Below, piece by piece: positions 9,906 through 18,654 of a DNA stretch of 64,000 nt (the stretch's first letter is position 1; every line of letters begins with the position of its first letter). Location of the stretch: assembly GCF_009901955.1 (NCBI RefSeq), contig NZ_WUTS01000001.1, positions 682,001 through 746,000 on the forward strand. The letters are read 5' to 3'. The stretch is from Halomonas icarae (lineage in GTDB: Bacteria > Pseudomonadota > Gammaproteobacteria > Pseudomonadales > Halomonadaceae). The position numbers were made by a program, and so were the translations under genes. The notes under the pieces were generated by a model. It saw only the letters and a program-made list of their open reading frames with translations, ran no database searches and was not told the DNA's origin.

Positions 9906-11171
9906 TTACTGGGAGGGGGGGAGTTGAGGGGATGGTCGTTCGCCGACCTCTACCGTCAGCGTCAGCTCCTCGCCACCACGCACTACGGTAAGGGGTAGAT
10001 TGTCGCCGGGTTCCACGGCAGCGATATCGGCCATCGTTTCCCGCGCATCGAAGATCGCCCGGCCATCGATGGAGACCAACACATCACCGGGGCGCAGGCC
10101 GGCCTGATCGGCGGGGCTGCCAGGCACGACGCCTGCGATGATCACGCCGCGCGGCGTCGTCAGGCCGAAGGAGGCAGCCAGCTCCGGATTGAGCTCCTGA
10201 GCCTCGACCCCTAACCAGCCACGGATCACGCGTCCCTGGATGACCAGTTGCTCGAGGATATTGCGTGCCAGGTTGGCAGGGATGGCGAAGCCGATGCCCT
10301 GGGAGCCACCGGAACGTGAAAAGATGGCGGTATTGATACCGACCATGGCGCCATCGGGGTTGATAAGTGCCCCCCCGGAGTTGCCAGGATTGATGGCAGC
10401 ATCGGTCTGGATAAAGTCCTCGTAGGCGTTCAGTCCCAGGTGACTGCGCCCGGTGGCGCTGATGATGCCCATGGTGACCGTCTGGCCGACCCCGAAGGGA
10501 TTGCCGATGGCCAGGGCCACGTCGCCGATGGCCACCTCCGTGGAGTCGGCCAGCTCGATGACCGGCAGATCATCAAGCGTGATGCGCAGCACGGCTAGGT
10601 CGCTTTCGGGGTCGGTGCCGATCACTTCCGCCAGCGTCTCGCGCCCGTCACGCAGTGCGACCTGGATCTGATCGGCGCCACCGATGACGTGATGATTGGT
10701 CAGCACGTAGCCCTGCTCGCTGACGATCACACCCGAGCCCAGGCTCGAGAGCATGCGTTGGCGGGCAGGCATGTCGTCGCCGAAGAATTGTCGAAAGAAG
10801 GGGTCCGACATTAGTGGATGTTGGTCGCGTTCGACGACCCGAGACGAGTAGATATTAACCACGGCAGGGGCGGCACGCTCCACCGCTGCGGCGTAGCTGG
10901 CCGGTCCCTGCTCGCGGGAGAGCGGTGGCGCCTGACGCAGCTCGGGTGCCGGGCGCGCGATGGTGTCACGGGGTCCCTCTGCTTCGGGGGATGTTGCAAG
11001 TGGTTCGCGGGATGCGGGAGAGGGCATTACAACCGGGGCGTCACTGCCATGGCGCCCCGACAATTGCGGGAAGGCATTGAGCAGTGCCACGGCAAGCAGG
11101 AGCCCGATCACGACGGGCAGCAGATAGGGCGCGAGCAAGCGAAGGTGATGGCGCGGCGATCGGTAGGGCAT
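9906..11171 (-). CDS. algW: Periplasmic anchored serine protease AlgW/DegS
   Basis: This is the site-1 protease that senses misfolded outer-membrane proteins through its PDZ domain and starts degradation of the anti-sigma factor of the envelope stress sigma factor. The 421-residue protein has one N-terminal membrane segment (about 11-33), a long Pro/Ala/Glu-rich linker (about 34-95), a trypsin-like domain with the triad His161 (TNHHVI), Asp191 (ESDLAV) and Ser265 (NPGNSGG), and one PDZ domain (about 305-395). A single PDZ plus a membrane anchor separates it from DegP/DegQ. I start at the ATG 11169-11171, which leads straight into the membrane segment. The linker is longer than I recall for DegS or AlgW. 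Confidence 0.9.
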   Translation of the reverse strand: MPYRSPRHHLRLLAPYLLPVVIGLLLAVALLNAFPQLSGRHGSDAPVVMPSPASREPLATSPEAEGPRDTIARPAPELRQAPPLSREQGPASYAAAVERAAPAVVNIYSSRVVERDQHPLMSDPFFRQFFGDDMPARQRMLSSLGSGVIVSEQGYVLTNHHVIGGADQIQVALRDGRETLAEVIGTDPESDLAVLRITLDDLPVIELADSTEVAIGDVALAIGNPFGVGQTVTMGIISATGRSHLGLNAYEDFIQTDAAINPGNSGGALINPDGAMVGINTAIFSRSGGSQGIGFAIPANLARNILEQLVIQGRVIRGWLGVEAQELNPELAASFGLTTPRGVIIAGVVPGSPADQAGLRPGDVLVSIDGRAIFDARETMADIAAVEPGDNLPLTVVRGGEELTLTVEVGERPSPQLPPSQ

Positions 11172-11271
11172 GCGGGGCACGATCCTCGTCAGAGCGGTCG
11201 CCGAAGCGTGGCGGCGACGGTTACAATCGGCGCATGGTAACACCTTCATTCCACAGCGTCCGGAGGAGACG

Positions 11272-12033
11272 ATGGCTCATCGCGATGCCCTGGTAGCCGC
11301 CTGCGATAGCAGGCTGCAGGCCAGCCGCTTCAAAGACTACACCGTCAATGGTCTGCAGGTGGAGGGGCGAGAGGAGGTCTTGCGCCTACTTAGCGGCGTC
11401 ACCGCCAGCCAGGCACTGCTCGACGAGGCGGTCGCCTGGGGAGCCGATCTGGTGCTGGTGCACCACGGTTACTTCTGGAAGAACGAGCCGGTAGCGATTA
11501 CCGGCATGAAGCGCCGGCGTCTGCAGACCCTACTGATCCACGATATCAACCTGCTGGCCTATCACCTGCCGCTGGATGCTCACCCCGAGCTCGGCAACAA
11601 CGCCGAATTGGGGCGGCGTCTCGGTTTTACGGTGGAGGGGTGCGCCGACGGTGCAATGGGAGAGGGATTGCTGTGGCTGGGGGCGCCACCAGCAGCCATG
11701 AATGCCCGGGCGCTCAGCGCTCATGTGGGCGAGCGCCTGGGGCGCGAGGCGCTGCTGGTAGAGGCGCCTCATGTTGGCGAGATTCGCCGCGTGGCTTGGT
11801 GCACCGGTGGGGCTCAGGACATGATTACGGCGGCCTGGGAGGCGGGGGCAGATGCCTTCATTTCCGGCGAGATCTCCGAGCGCACAACCCATCTGGCTCG
11901 CGAGCTGGGCATCCACTACCTCTGTGCGGGGCATCATGCCACCGAGCGAGATGGCGTTCGGGCTCTGGGGGAGTGGTTGGGCGTGGAGTTCAGCCTCGAG
12001 CACCGTTTCGTCGATATCGACAACCCGGCATAG
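11272..12033 (+). CDS. Nif3-like / DUF34 dinuclear metal protein (YbgI family)
   Basis: Members of the Nif3/YbgI family bind two metal ions in a toroidal hexamer; they are often annotated GTP cyclohydrolase I type 2 homolog, but the true function is unsettled. The 253-residue protein shows the family metal motifs: LVHHGYFW early, YHLPLDAHPELGNN in the middle and CAGHHATERDGV near the end. GGAGGA at 11262-11267 precedes the ATG, which decides the start over several upstream in-frame codons that lie inside the divergent algW promoter region. The algW-nif3 adjacency is also seen in Pseudomonas. Confidence 0.9.
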   Translation: MAHRDALVAACDSRLQASRFKDYTVNGLQVEGREEVLRLLSGVTASQALLDEAVAWGADLVLVHHGYFWKNEPVAITGMKRRRLQTLLIHDINLLAYHLPLDAHPELGNNAELGRRLGFTVEGCADGAMGEGLLWLGAPPAAMNARALSAHVGERLGREALLVEAPHVGEIRRVAWCTGGAQDMITAAWEAGADAFISGEISERTTHLARELGIHYLCAGHHATERDGVRALGEWLGVEFSLEHRFVDIDNPA

Positions 12034-12109
12034 TCCCAGGGAGTGAGCGCCTCGCTTCATGAAGCGGGGCCTCGATCGTGACAAAAAGTAGTGGCAGGCG
12101 TCGAACGGC

Positions 12110-12568
12110 TCAGTAGCGGGGAGCGTCGAACTTCTCGCCATCCTGGCTATCGGCTTCTTTGAGACCGAAGTCTTCGGACAGGGTGCCGCCCGAGCCGTCG
12201 GCGTAGTCACGGGGCGTTGGGGGAGTGTTATCGCTCCCTTCTTCGGTAGCTGTTGCGGCCTCATCCATGGCCAGACCACGGGCCGGTCGGGAGCGTACAC
12301 CGAGGGTGTCGGCGTCTGCGGCGAGGCGCGCGGCCAGCGCCTCGCCATTCTGGCGCAGTGTCTCCGTCAGTCGTCCAATCTCGTCGAAGTGTTCGCCCAT
12401 GCCGTCGTGCAGGGCCGAAAGCTCCCTGTCGCGTTCGGCCAGGCGCTGGCGCAGACGCTGCATACCGTCGGTACCGGCATAGAGCAGGTGGTATCCCAGT
12501 GCCCCCAAGCCGACACCGGCCAGCAGGCAGGCAATGGCTAGAATCCAGTTGATGTTGCTCTCGTCCAC
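12110..12568 (-). CDS. zapG: Division/envelope protein ZapG (YhcB, DUF1043)
   Basis: ZapG/YhcB is a small inner-membrane protein with one N-terminal helix and a cytoplasmic coiled coil, linked to cell division and envelope synthesis. Here 152 residues: membrane helix at about 8-30, a coiled-coil region (RLRQRLAERDRELSALHDGM onwards) to about residue 85, then an acidic, disordered tail. It is divergent from zapE and near algW, matching the zapE-zapG-degQ-degS neighbourhood of E. coli. The 76 bases to the convergent Nif3 gene contain a weak hairpin (about 12050-12070). Confidence 0.85.
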   Translation of the reverse strand: MDESNINWILAIACLLAGVGLGALGYHLLYAGTDGMQRLRQRLAERDRELSALHDGMGEHFDEIGRLTETLRQNGEALAARLAADADTLGVRSRPARGLAMDEAATATEEGSDNTPPTPRDYADGSGGTLSEDFGLKEADSQDGEKFDAPRY

Positions 12569-12727
12569 GTCGGTCTCCCTGCGGCGGTGAACGATCCTGC
12601 GGCCGACGTTACGGCGAGCGGATCCGATGGTGGGGCGGTGGCCCCGACGCGCACTATTATAGGGGCGAGCCTAGGCGATGGGTCAACGCGTGCTGGCACC
12701 AGCGATGCGCTTCGTTGTTCAGACGCG

Positions 12728-12733
12728 TATAAT
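12728..12733 (+). promoter_or_regulatory. Likely -10 element for zapE (TATAAT)
   Basis: A perfect TATAAT lies 41 bases before the chosen zapE start, in the region shared with divergent zapG. No good -35 hexamer is visible at 16-18 bases upstream, so an activator or a weak promoter is possible. Confidence 0.5.
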
Positions 12734-12773
12734 ATGCCTCCTGTCGAAGCCGAAACAGGCCGTTTTCGTCCTC

Positions 12774-13943
12774 ATGAATGCCGCCAATCGAGACACTCGC
12801 CCGACCCCCATGGCCCGCTATCGGGCCGACCTGGAACGCCACGACTTCCAGTATGATGCCGCCCAGGCCCAGGCCGTGGAGCATCTGCAGCGTCTCTATG
12901 ACGATCTGCTGCGTTCGCCCCAGGCACCTGCCCGCGCCAGCTCAACGGGCGGCGGGCTGGCTTCGCGCGTGGCGGGGCTGTTCGGCAAGCGAGCGCGCAG
13001 TGAGCCCGCCGAGACGGACCCGCCGGCGATTCGCGGCCTCTACTTCTGGGGAGGCGTGGGTCGTGGCAAGACCTATCTGGTGGATGCCTTCTACGAGTCC
13101 CTGCCTTTTCCCGAGAAGATGCGCACCCACTTCCACCGCTTCATGCAGCGGGTGCATAACGAGCTCGAGCACTACAAGGGCGAGAAGAACCCCCTGCGCC
13201 TGATTGCCGCCAAGTTCGCGGCCGAGGCCAGGGTGATCTGCTTCGATGAGTTCTTCGTCAAGGACATCACCGATGCGATGATCCTTGCCAATCTGCTCGA
13301 GGCGCTGTTCGAGCGAGGCGTGGTACTGGTGGCAACGTCCAATATCGTGCCCGGCGAGCTCTACAAGGAGGGGCTGCAGCGTGCGCGCTTCCTGCCCGCC
13401 ATCGATCTGCTGGAGCGGCACTGCGAGGTGGTCAATGTCGACTCGGGTATCGACTATCGGCTGCGGGCGCTCGAGCGTGCCGAGATATTTCATTCGCCGC
13501 TCGATGATGCCGCGGAGGTCGAGCTGGCACGTAGCTTCCGCGCAATAGCCGGCCAGGATGGCGAGTCCGATGTTCCTCTGGAAATCAATCATCGTGTGCT
13601 TCACGCACGTCGACTCCACGATGATGTGGTGTGGTTCGAGTTTCGCGAGCTCTGTGATGGGCCTCGCAGCCAGAACGATTACATCGAGCTGGCGCGGGAG
13701 TTTCACTCCGTGCTGGTCTCCAATGTGCCGCGCATGGATGGGAAGTCAGATGATCAGGCGCGGCGCTTCATCAACATGGTCGACGAGTTCTACGACCGGG
13801 GTGTCAAGTTGCTGATGTCCGCCGAGGTGCCTGCCGAGTCGCTCTATAGCGACGGCCGCCTGGAGTTCGAGTTCGAGCGGACCCTCTCTCGCCTGCAGGA
13901 GATGCAGTCCCACGACTACCTCGCCCTAGCCCACAAGCCTTAG
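12774..13943 (+). CDS. zapE: Cell division AAA-like ATPase ZapE
   Basis: ZapE is an AFG1-like ATPase recruited to the Z-ring late in division, where it modulates FtsZ assembly. The 389-residue protein has Walker A GGVGRGKT (about 93-100), Walker B VICFDEFFV, and the family segments LVATSNIVPGELYKEGLQRARFLP and FINMVDEFYDRGVKLLMSAEVP. I chose the ATG at 12774, 35-40 bases downstream of the likely transcription start; an in-frame ATG at 12810 is possible. The gene ends 76 bases before the rplM promoter. Confidence 0.93.
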   Translation: MNAANRDTRPTPMARYRADLERHDFQYDAAQAQAVEHLQRLYDDLLRSPQAPARASSTGGGLASRVAGLFGKRARSEPAETDPPAIRGLYFWGGVGRGKTYLVDAFYESLPFPEKMRTHFHRFMQRVHNELEHYKGEKNPLRLIAAKFAAEARVICFDEFFVKDITDAMILANLLEALFERGVVLVATSNIVPGELYKEGLQRARFLPAIDLLERHCEVVNVDSGIDYRLRALERAEIFHSPLDDAAEVELARSFRAIAGQDGESDVPLEINHRVLHARRLHDDVVWFEFRELCDGPRSQNDYIELAREFHSVLVSNVPRMDGKSDDQARRFINMVDEFYDRGVKLLMSAEVPAESLYSDGRLEFEFERTLSRLQEMQSHDYLALAHKP

Positions 13944-14020
13944 CCGGACTGCACCCGGGGCTGTGAGCTCTGAACAGTAAGTTCCCTTGACCTAGGCTTG
14001 GCTTACGGCTTGCACCGGCA

Positions 14021-14050
14021 TTGCACAGCAGGGCCGCATTCATGTAGAAT
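14021..14050 (+). promoter_or_regulatory. Predicted sigma-70 promoter of rplM-rpsI
   Basis: TTGCAC (14021-14026) and TAGAAT (14045-14050) are 18 bases apart, giving a start at about 14057 and a leader of about 106 bases before rplM. Confidence 0.65.
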
Positions 14051-14066
14051 TCGCGCGCTCTACTCG

Positions 14067-14089
14067 TTGGTCTCGCGCGTCGAGGCCAA
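14067..14089 (+). promoter_or_regulatory. Hairpin in the rplM (L13) leader
   Basis: TTGGTCTC (14067-14074) pairs with GAGGCCAA (14082-14089), with one G-U, around a 7-base loop near the 5' end of the predicted leader. Ribosomal protein operons are commonly autoregulated through leader structures, and L13 leaders are known in other bacteria. Whether this hairpin is such an element is inference. Confidence 0.4.
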
Positions 14090-14162
14090 CCAAGAAGAAT
14101 AGGGATGGTTCCATGCCGGTCATCCGGTGGCAGAACCCAATACACTTGATTGGTGAGATTTC

Positions 14163-14591
14163 ATGAAGACGTTCACTGCCAAACCGCAGTCCGTCGAGCG
14201 CGACTGGTACGTCGTCGACGCCGCGGACAAGACGCTCGGCCGACTGGCCACCGAAATCGCTCGTCGCCTGCGCGGCAAGCACAAGCCGGAGTACACCCCC
14301 CACGTGGACGGCGGCGACTATATCGTCGTGATCAACGCCGAGAAGGTGAAGGTGACCGGCAACAAGGCCAAGGCCAAGACCTACTATCGTCACACCGGCT
14401 ATCCCGGTGGCCTGCGCTCCATGACCTTCGACAAGATGCTTGATCACGCTCCCGAGCGTATCATCGAGAGTGCCGTGAAGGGCATGCTGCCCAAGGGTCC
14501 CCTGGGTCGCGCCATGTACACCAAGCTCAAGGTCTACGCCGGTGCCGAACATCCGCACGCCGCCCAGCAGCCGCAAGAACTGAACATCTGA
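14163..14591 (+). CDS. rplM: 50S ribosomal protein L13
   Basis: L13 is an early-assembling large-subunit protein. The 142 residues match the bacterial length. The N-terminus [20 protein letters not shown] and the segments [25 protein letters not shown] and [21 protein letters not shown] are diagnostic. It is followed after 13 bases by rpsI in the standard rplM-rpsI operon. Confidence 0.98.
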   Translation: MKTFTAKPQSVERDWYVVDAADKTLGRLATEIARRLRGKHKPEYTPHVDGGDYIVVINAEKVKVTGNKAKAKTYYRHTGYPGGLRSMTFDKMLDHAPERIIESAVKGMLPKGPLGRAMYTKLKVYAGAEHPHAAQQPQELNI

Positions 14592-14604
14592 GGGAATCTC
14601 CGCC

Positions 14605-14994
14605 ATGACACAGCAATACTACGGTACCGGGCGCCGCAAGACCTCTACTGCCCGCGTTTTCCTGAAGCCGGGCACCGGCAAGATCACCGTCAACAACCGT
14701 GAGCTGGACCAGTACTTCGGCCGCGTCACCGGCCGCATGGTCGTTCGTCAGCCCCTCGAGCTGACCGAGACCCTTGGTCAGTTCGATGTCTACGTCACCG
14801 TCAAGGGTGGCGGTGGCTCTGCCCAGGCCGGCGCGATTCGTCACGGCATTACCCGTGCCTTGATGGCCTACAACGAAGACTTCCGTGCGCCGCTGCGTCA
14901 GGCGGGTTATGTGACCCGTGATGCGCGTGAGGTCGAGCGTAAGAAGATTGGTCTGCGCAAGGCGCGCCGTCGTCCGCAGTTCTCCAAGCGCTGA
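14605..14994 (+). CDS. rpsI: 30S ribosomal protein S9
   Basis: S9 is a small-subunit protein whose C-terminal tail reaches the P-site tRNA. It has 129 residues with the conserved start [16 protein letters not shown], a [15 protein letters not shown] loop and the basic tail ending [18 protein letters not shown] ahead of the ATG gives a ribosome site. The operon ends at the terminator just downstream. Confidence 0.98.
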   Translation: MTQQYYGTGRRKTSTARVFLKPGTGKITVNNRELDQYFGRVTGRMVVRQPLELTETLGQFDVYVTVKGGGGSAQAGAIRHGITRALMAYNEDFRAPLRQAGYVTRDAREVERKKIGLRKARRRPQFSKR

Positions 14995-15019
14995 TCACCA
15001 GCCGCCATGGAGTATGCGA

Positions 15020-15046
15020 CGCCCGGGTTATCAACCCGGGCGTTTC
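15020..15046 (+). terminator. Rho-independent terminator after rpsI
   Basis: CGCCCGGGTT (15020-15029) and AACCCGGGCG (15033-15042) form a 10-bp perfect stem with a 3-base loop, followed by TTTCTT. Confidence 0.9.
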
Positions 15047-15102
15047 TTGTTCTGCGTCAACAATTTGTGTGCATCAAGCCGTCTTGGGCAGGGTCCTTTT
15101 CC

Positions 15103-15131
15103 TTGTGCACGGCGGCGCGATTTCTTAACAT
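15103..15131 (+). promoter_or_regulatory. Predicted promoter of petABC
   Basis: TTGTGC (15103-15108) and TAACAT (15126-15131) are spaced by 17 bases. Transcription would start near 15138, about 70 bases before petA. Confidence 0.5.
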
Positions 15132-15210
15132 GTACCGCATTTGGTGTCCGTGGTCGCGGGGATGATGCCCGTGATGGGTCAACGGGTAAGCTGATGGGAG
15201 AAACCTTGAA

Positions 15211-15810
15211 ATGGCAGATAACGGCGTGAACAAGGGTCGGCGCCGTTTCCTCGTGGGTGCTACCACCGTTGTCGGTGGGATTGGTGCTGTCGGGGTTGCG
15301 GTCCCCTTTGTGGCTTCCTGGCAGCCGAGTGCCAGGGCGAGAGCGGCGGGCGCGCCGGTTCAGGCTGATGTGTCCAAGCTTGAACCCGGCCAGCGTATGA
15401 CCGTGGAGTGGCGTGGCAAGCCGGTGTGGATCGTCAACCGCACTCCGGAGATGATCGAGCGCATCGAGTCGTTCGATGACTCGCGGCTTACCGATCCTGC
15501 ATCAGACGTGCCGCAGCAGCCGGCCTACATCGATGGCCCCCTGCGCTCCATCAAGCCCGAGATCGGGGTCCTGATCGGCATCTGTACCCACCTGGGTTGC
15601 TCACCGCTGTTTCGTCCAGAGCCCGATGCGGACGATGTGGGCACCGACAACTGGCCGGGTGGCTTCTTCTGCCCCTGCCATGGCTCGCGCTTCGATCTGG
15701 CGGGCCGGGTATTCCGCGGGGTGCCGGCGCCCACCAACCTGGAGGTGCCGCCTTACCGCTTCGAGTCCGACGATATCATCATCGTTGGCGAAGATGAGGA
15801 GACTGCCTGA
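15211..15810 (+). CDS. petA: Cytochrome bc1 Rieske iron-sulfur subunit
   Basis: This is the 2Fe-2S subunit of ubiquinol:cytochrome c reductase. The 199-residue protein begins with a Tat-type signal-anchor (GRRRFLVGA then a hydrophobic stretch to about residue 35), as in other bacterial Rieske proteins that are exported folded and remain anchored. Cluster-binding boxes CTHLGC and CPCHGS are intact, giving two Cys and two His ligands plus the disulfide Cys pair. It overlaps petB by one base (TGATG). Confidence 0.97.
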   Translation: MADNGVNKGRRRFLVGATTVVGGIGAVGVAVPFVASWQPSARARAAGAPVQADVSKLEPGQRMTVEWRGKPVWIVNRTPEMIERIESFDDSRLTDPASDVPQQPAYIDGPLRSIKPEIGVLIGICTHLGCSPLFRPEPDADDVGTDNWPGGFFCPCHGSRFDLAGRVFRGVPAPTNLEVPPYRFESDDIIIVGEDEETA

Positions 15811-17069
15811 TGGGTAACCCGAACAAGCCGATGGCGGAAAAGGGCTTGATGCGCTGGGTCGATGAGCGCTTCCCCGCGACGCAGATGTGGCAGGAGCACC
15901 TGTCCAAGTATTACGCCCCCAAGAACTTCAATTTCTGGTACTTCTTCGGCTCGCTGGCCCTGCTGGTGCTGGTCAATCAGATTCTTACCGGGATCTGGCT
16001 GACCATGAGCTACAACCCCTCTGCCGAGGGCGCCTTCGCCTCCGTCGAGTACATCATGCGCGATGTCGAGTGGGGTTGGTTGATTCGCTACCTGCACTCC
16101 ACCGGCGCCACGGCCTTCTTCGTGGTCGTATACCTGCACATGTTCCGCGGCCTGCTCTATGGCTCCTACAAGGCGCCCCGCGAGCTGGTGTGGATCTTCG
16201 GCATGGCGATCTACCTGGCGTTGATGGCGGAGGCCTTCATGGGGTATCTGCTGCCCTGGGGTCAGATGTCCTACTGGGGTGCCCAGGTGATCATCTCGCT
16301 GTTCTCCGCGATTCCGGTCATCGGTCCCGACCTGACCCAGTGGATTCGTGGTGACTTCCTGATCTCGGGCATTACCCTCAACCGCTTCTTCGCCCTCCAC
16401 GTGGTGGCGCTGCCCATCGTGATCCTGGCGCTGGTGGTGCTGCATATCATCGCCCTGCACGAGGTCGGTTCCAACAATCCTGATGGCATCGACATCAAGA
16501 AGAAGAAGGACGAGACCGGCAAGCCGCTGGATGGCATTCCCTTCCATCCGTACTACACGGTGAAGGATATCGTCGGCGTGGCTGTCTTCCTGTTCGTCTT
16601 CGCGGTGGTGATCTTCTATTTCCCCGAGGGGGGGGGCTACTTCCTCGAGAAGCCAAACTTCGAGCCGGCCAACCCGCTGAAGACGCCGGACCACATCGCC
16701 CCGGTGTGGTACTTCACGCCCTTCTACGCGATTCTGCGTGCGATCACCTTCTCGCTGTTCGGGCTCGATGCCAAGTTTCTCGGCGTGATCTTCATGGGCG
16801 CTGCCATCGCGGTGCTGTTCGTGCTGCCGTGGCTGGACCGCAGCCCTGTGCGCTCCATGCGCTACAAGGGCTGGATGTCCAAGGTGATGCTGGTGCTGTT
16901 CGCGATCAGCTTTGTCATTCTTGGGGTCCTGGGCGTGCTGCCGGCTACCGATGGCCGTACCGTGCTGGCTCAGGTGTGCACCGCCGTCTATTTCGCCTTC
17001 TTCCTGCTGATGCCGATCTATACTCGGCTGGAGAAGACCAAACCCGTTCCGGAGAGGGTGACTGGCTAA
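15810..17069 (+). CDS. petB: Cytochrome bc1 cytochrome b subunit
   Basis: This is the membrane core of complex III, carrying two b hemes and the Qo and Qi quinone sites. It has 419 residues and eight membrane segments. Paired heme-ligand His are visible in helix B (YLHSTGATAFFVVVYLHMFR) and helix D (FFALHVVALPIVILALVVLH). The Qo-site motif is PEGGG rather than mitochondrial PEWY (YFPEGGGYF); I am unsure how unusual this is. The gene is a full-length cyt b with no b6/IV split. Confidence 0.97.
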   Translation: MGNPNKPMAEKGLMRWVDERFPATQMWQEHLSKYYAPKNFNFWYFFGSLALLVLVNQILTGIWLTMSYNPSAEGAFASVEYIMRDVEWGWLIRYLHSTGATAFFVVVYLHMFRGLLYGSYKAPRELVWIFGMAIYLALMAEAFMGYLLPWGQMSYWGAQVIISLFSAIPVIGPDLTQWIRGDFLISGITLNRFFALHVVALPIVILALVVLHIIALHEVGSNNPDGIDIKKKKDETGKPLDGIPFHPYYTVKDIVGVAVFLFVFAVVIFYFPEGGGYFLEKPNFEPANPLKTPDHIAPVWYFTPFYAILRAITFSLFGLDAKFLGVIFMGAAIAVLFVLPWLDRSPVRSMRYKGWMSKVMLVLFAISFVILGVLGVLPATDGRTVLAQVCTAVYFAFFLLMPIYTRLEKTKPVPERVTG

Positions 17070-17836
17070 TGAAAAAGCAACTGTTCGCACTGCTCTTCGC
17101 GCTGGTGCCCCTCACGGCCATTGCCGCTGGAGGCGCGAGCGTCCCGTACTCCATGACCCCCGACCTCGATGACAAGGCATCGTTGCAGCGGGGCATGCAG
17201 CTCTTTACCAACTACTGCATGGGGTGTCATTCGCTTGAGCACCAGCGCTTCGCTCGTGCTGCCGAGGACCTGGGGATGCCTCAGGATCTGGTCGAGGAGA
17301 ATCTGATCTTCTCCTCGGATCTGGCCTTCAATGACCAGATGCATATCGCCATGAACAAGGACGATGCCGAGGCCTGGTTCGGTGCGCCGCCGCCTGACCT
17401 GACCCTCGAGTCACGACTGCGCGGTACCGACTGGATCTACTCCTACCTGCTCTCGTTCTACAAGGACCCGAGCACCGGTACTGGTGTGAACAATGCCGTG
17501 TTCGACATGGTGGCCATGCCCAATGTGCTCGAGCCGTTGCAGGGCGTGCAGGAGATGGTGTGCTCCGAGACCGATCGTCCTGTTGAGGGTGCCGAGCTCG
17601 ATCCGTTGACAGGCAAGTACCAGTCCTGTGATGTGCTCCAGGTGACTCAGCCGGGCGAGCTGGAGCCGGATGAGTTCGAGGAGGCGGTCTACGACCTGAC
17701 CAACTTCCTGGCCTATGTGGGTGAGCCATCCAAGCTGCAGGCCCAGGCTCTGGCCCCGAAGGTGCTGATCTTCATCTTCATCTTCGGCGTCATTGCCTAC
17801 CTGCTCAAGCGTGAGTACTGGCGCGACATCCACTGA
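17069..17836 (+). CDS. petC: Cytochrome bc1 cytochrome c1 subunit
   Basis: Cytochrome c1 receives electrons from the Rieske cluster and passes them to cytochrome c in the periplasm. From the ATG at 17069 (one-base overlap with petB) the protein has 255 residues: a signal peptide of about 20 residues, the heme c motif CMGCH early in the mature part, and a C-terminal membrane anchor (KVLIFIFIFGVIAYLLKREYW). The axial Met is likely in the VAMPNVL segment. Confidence 0.96.
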   Translation: MKKQLFALLFALVPLTAIAAGGASVPYSMTPDLDDKASLQRGMQLFTNYCMGCHSLEHQRFARAAEDLGMPQDLVEENLIFSSDLAFNDQMHIAMNKDDAEAWFGAPPPDLTLESRLRGTDWIYSYLLSFYKDPSTGTGVNNAVFDMVAMPNVLEPLQGVQEMVCSETDRPVEGAELDPLTGKYQSCDVLQVTQPGELEPDEFEEAVYDLTNFLAYVGEPSKLQAQALAPKVLIFIFIFGVIAYLLKREYWRDIH

Positions 17837-17854
17837 CCGACGGGTTGCAGAGAG

Positions 17855-17889
17855 ACGGGGGCGCATGGCCGACGGCCATGCGCCCCCGT
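17855..17889 (+). terminator. Strong hairpin after petABC
   Basis: ACGGGGGCGCATGGCC (17855-17870) and GGCCATGCGCCCCCGT (17874-17889) form a perfect 16-bp stem with a 3-base loop. It is placed like a terminator but no U-tract follows, so it may act mainly as a 3'-end stabiliser or with Rho. Confidence 0.65.
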
Positions 17890-17974
17890 GACGTATGTGT
17901 CGCGTCAATCGCTTCCCCGCGGAGCGAGGCCCGCGTGTTATCATGGTTATTCGATTTGATGCGAGGATTGTTTC

Positions 17975-18601
17975 ATGGGTGTAGTGGCCAAGCGGTCGTC
18001 GATGATCTTCTATTCCGGTGGCTCCGATCATTTCAGCCATCGGGTGCGTATCGTGCTCGCCGAAAAGGGGGTGGCGGTAGACATCGTGGAGGTCAACCCG
18101 GACCAGCCCCCCGAGGATCTCGCCGATCTCAACCCCTACAACAGCGTGCCGACCCTGCTGGATCGAGATCTCGTGCTGTATGAGTCCAAGGTGATGATGG
18201 AGTACCTGGACGAGCGCTTCCCACACCCCCCGCTGCTGCCGGTCTATCCGGTGGCGCGTGCCCAGAGTCGCCTCTGGATGCACCGTATCGAGCGCGAGTG
18301 GTGCCCGCTGGTGGAGCAGATCGAGCAGGGGAGCAAGAAAGAGGCGGACAGGGCGCGCAAGGAGCTGCGTGAGAGTCTCGTCGGAATCTCGCCCATCTTC
18401 GAGGACATGGCGTTCTTCATGAGCGAGGAGTTCACCCTGGTGGACTGCTGCCTGGCACCGATTCTGTGGCGTCTGCCCGCCCTGGGCATCGAGCTGCCCG
18501 AGAAGCAGGTAGTCCCCCTGCTCGACTACATGGAGCGAGTCTTCGAGCGAGACGGCTTCAAGGCGTCACTGAGCGAGCGCGAACGCGAGATTCGCAGCTG
18601 A
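17975..18601 (+). CDS. sspA: Stringent starvation protein A
   Basis: SspA is a glutathione S-transferase-fold protein that binds RNA polymerase and reprograms transcription in stationary phase and acid stress. It has 208 residues. The N-terminal thioredoxin-like domain contains [15 protein letters not shown] and [20 protein letters not shown], then [20 protein letters not shown], which is specific to SspA and includes the conserved surface pocket residues. AGGA precedes the ATG. It forms an operon with sspB. Confidence 0.96.
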   Translation: MGVVAKRSSMIFYSGGSDHFSHRVRIVLAEKGVAVDIVEVNPDQPPEDLADLNPYNSVPTLLDRDLVLYESKVMMEYLDERFPHPPLLPVYPVARAQSRLWMHRIEREWCPLVEQIEQGSKKEADRARKELRESLVGISPIFEDMAFFMSEEFTLVDCCLAPILWRLPALGIELPEKQVVPLLDYMERVFERDGFKASLSEREREIRS

Positions 18602-18611
18602 TACACTTTTC

Positions 18612-18633
18612 CCGGCCGCCTTCGGGCGGCCGG
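18612..18633 (+). other. UUCG-capped hairpin between sspA and sspB
   Basis: CCGGCCGCC (18612-18620) and GGCGGCCGG (18625-18633) form a 9-bp stem closed by a TTCG tetraloop, 7 bases before the sspB ribosome site AGGAGGGA (18641-18648). No U-tract follows. It could reduce read-through or stabilise the upstream message. Confidence 0.6.
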
Positions 18634-18654
18634 CCAACGCAGGAGGGAGAGGCG

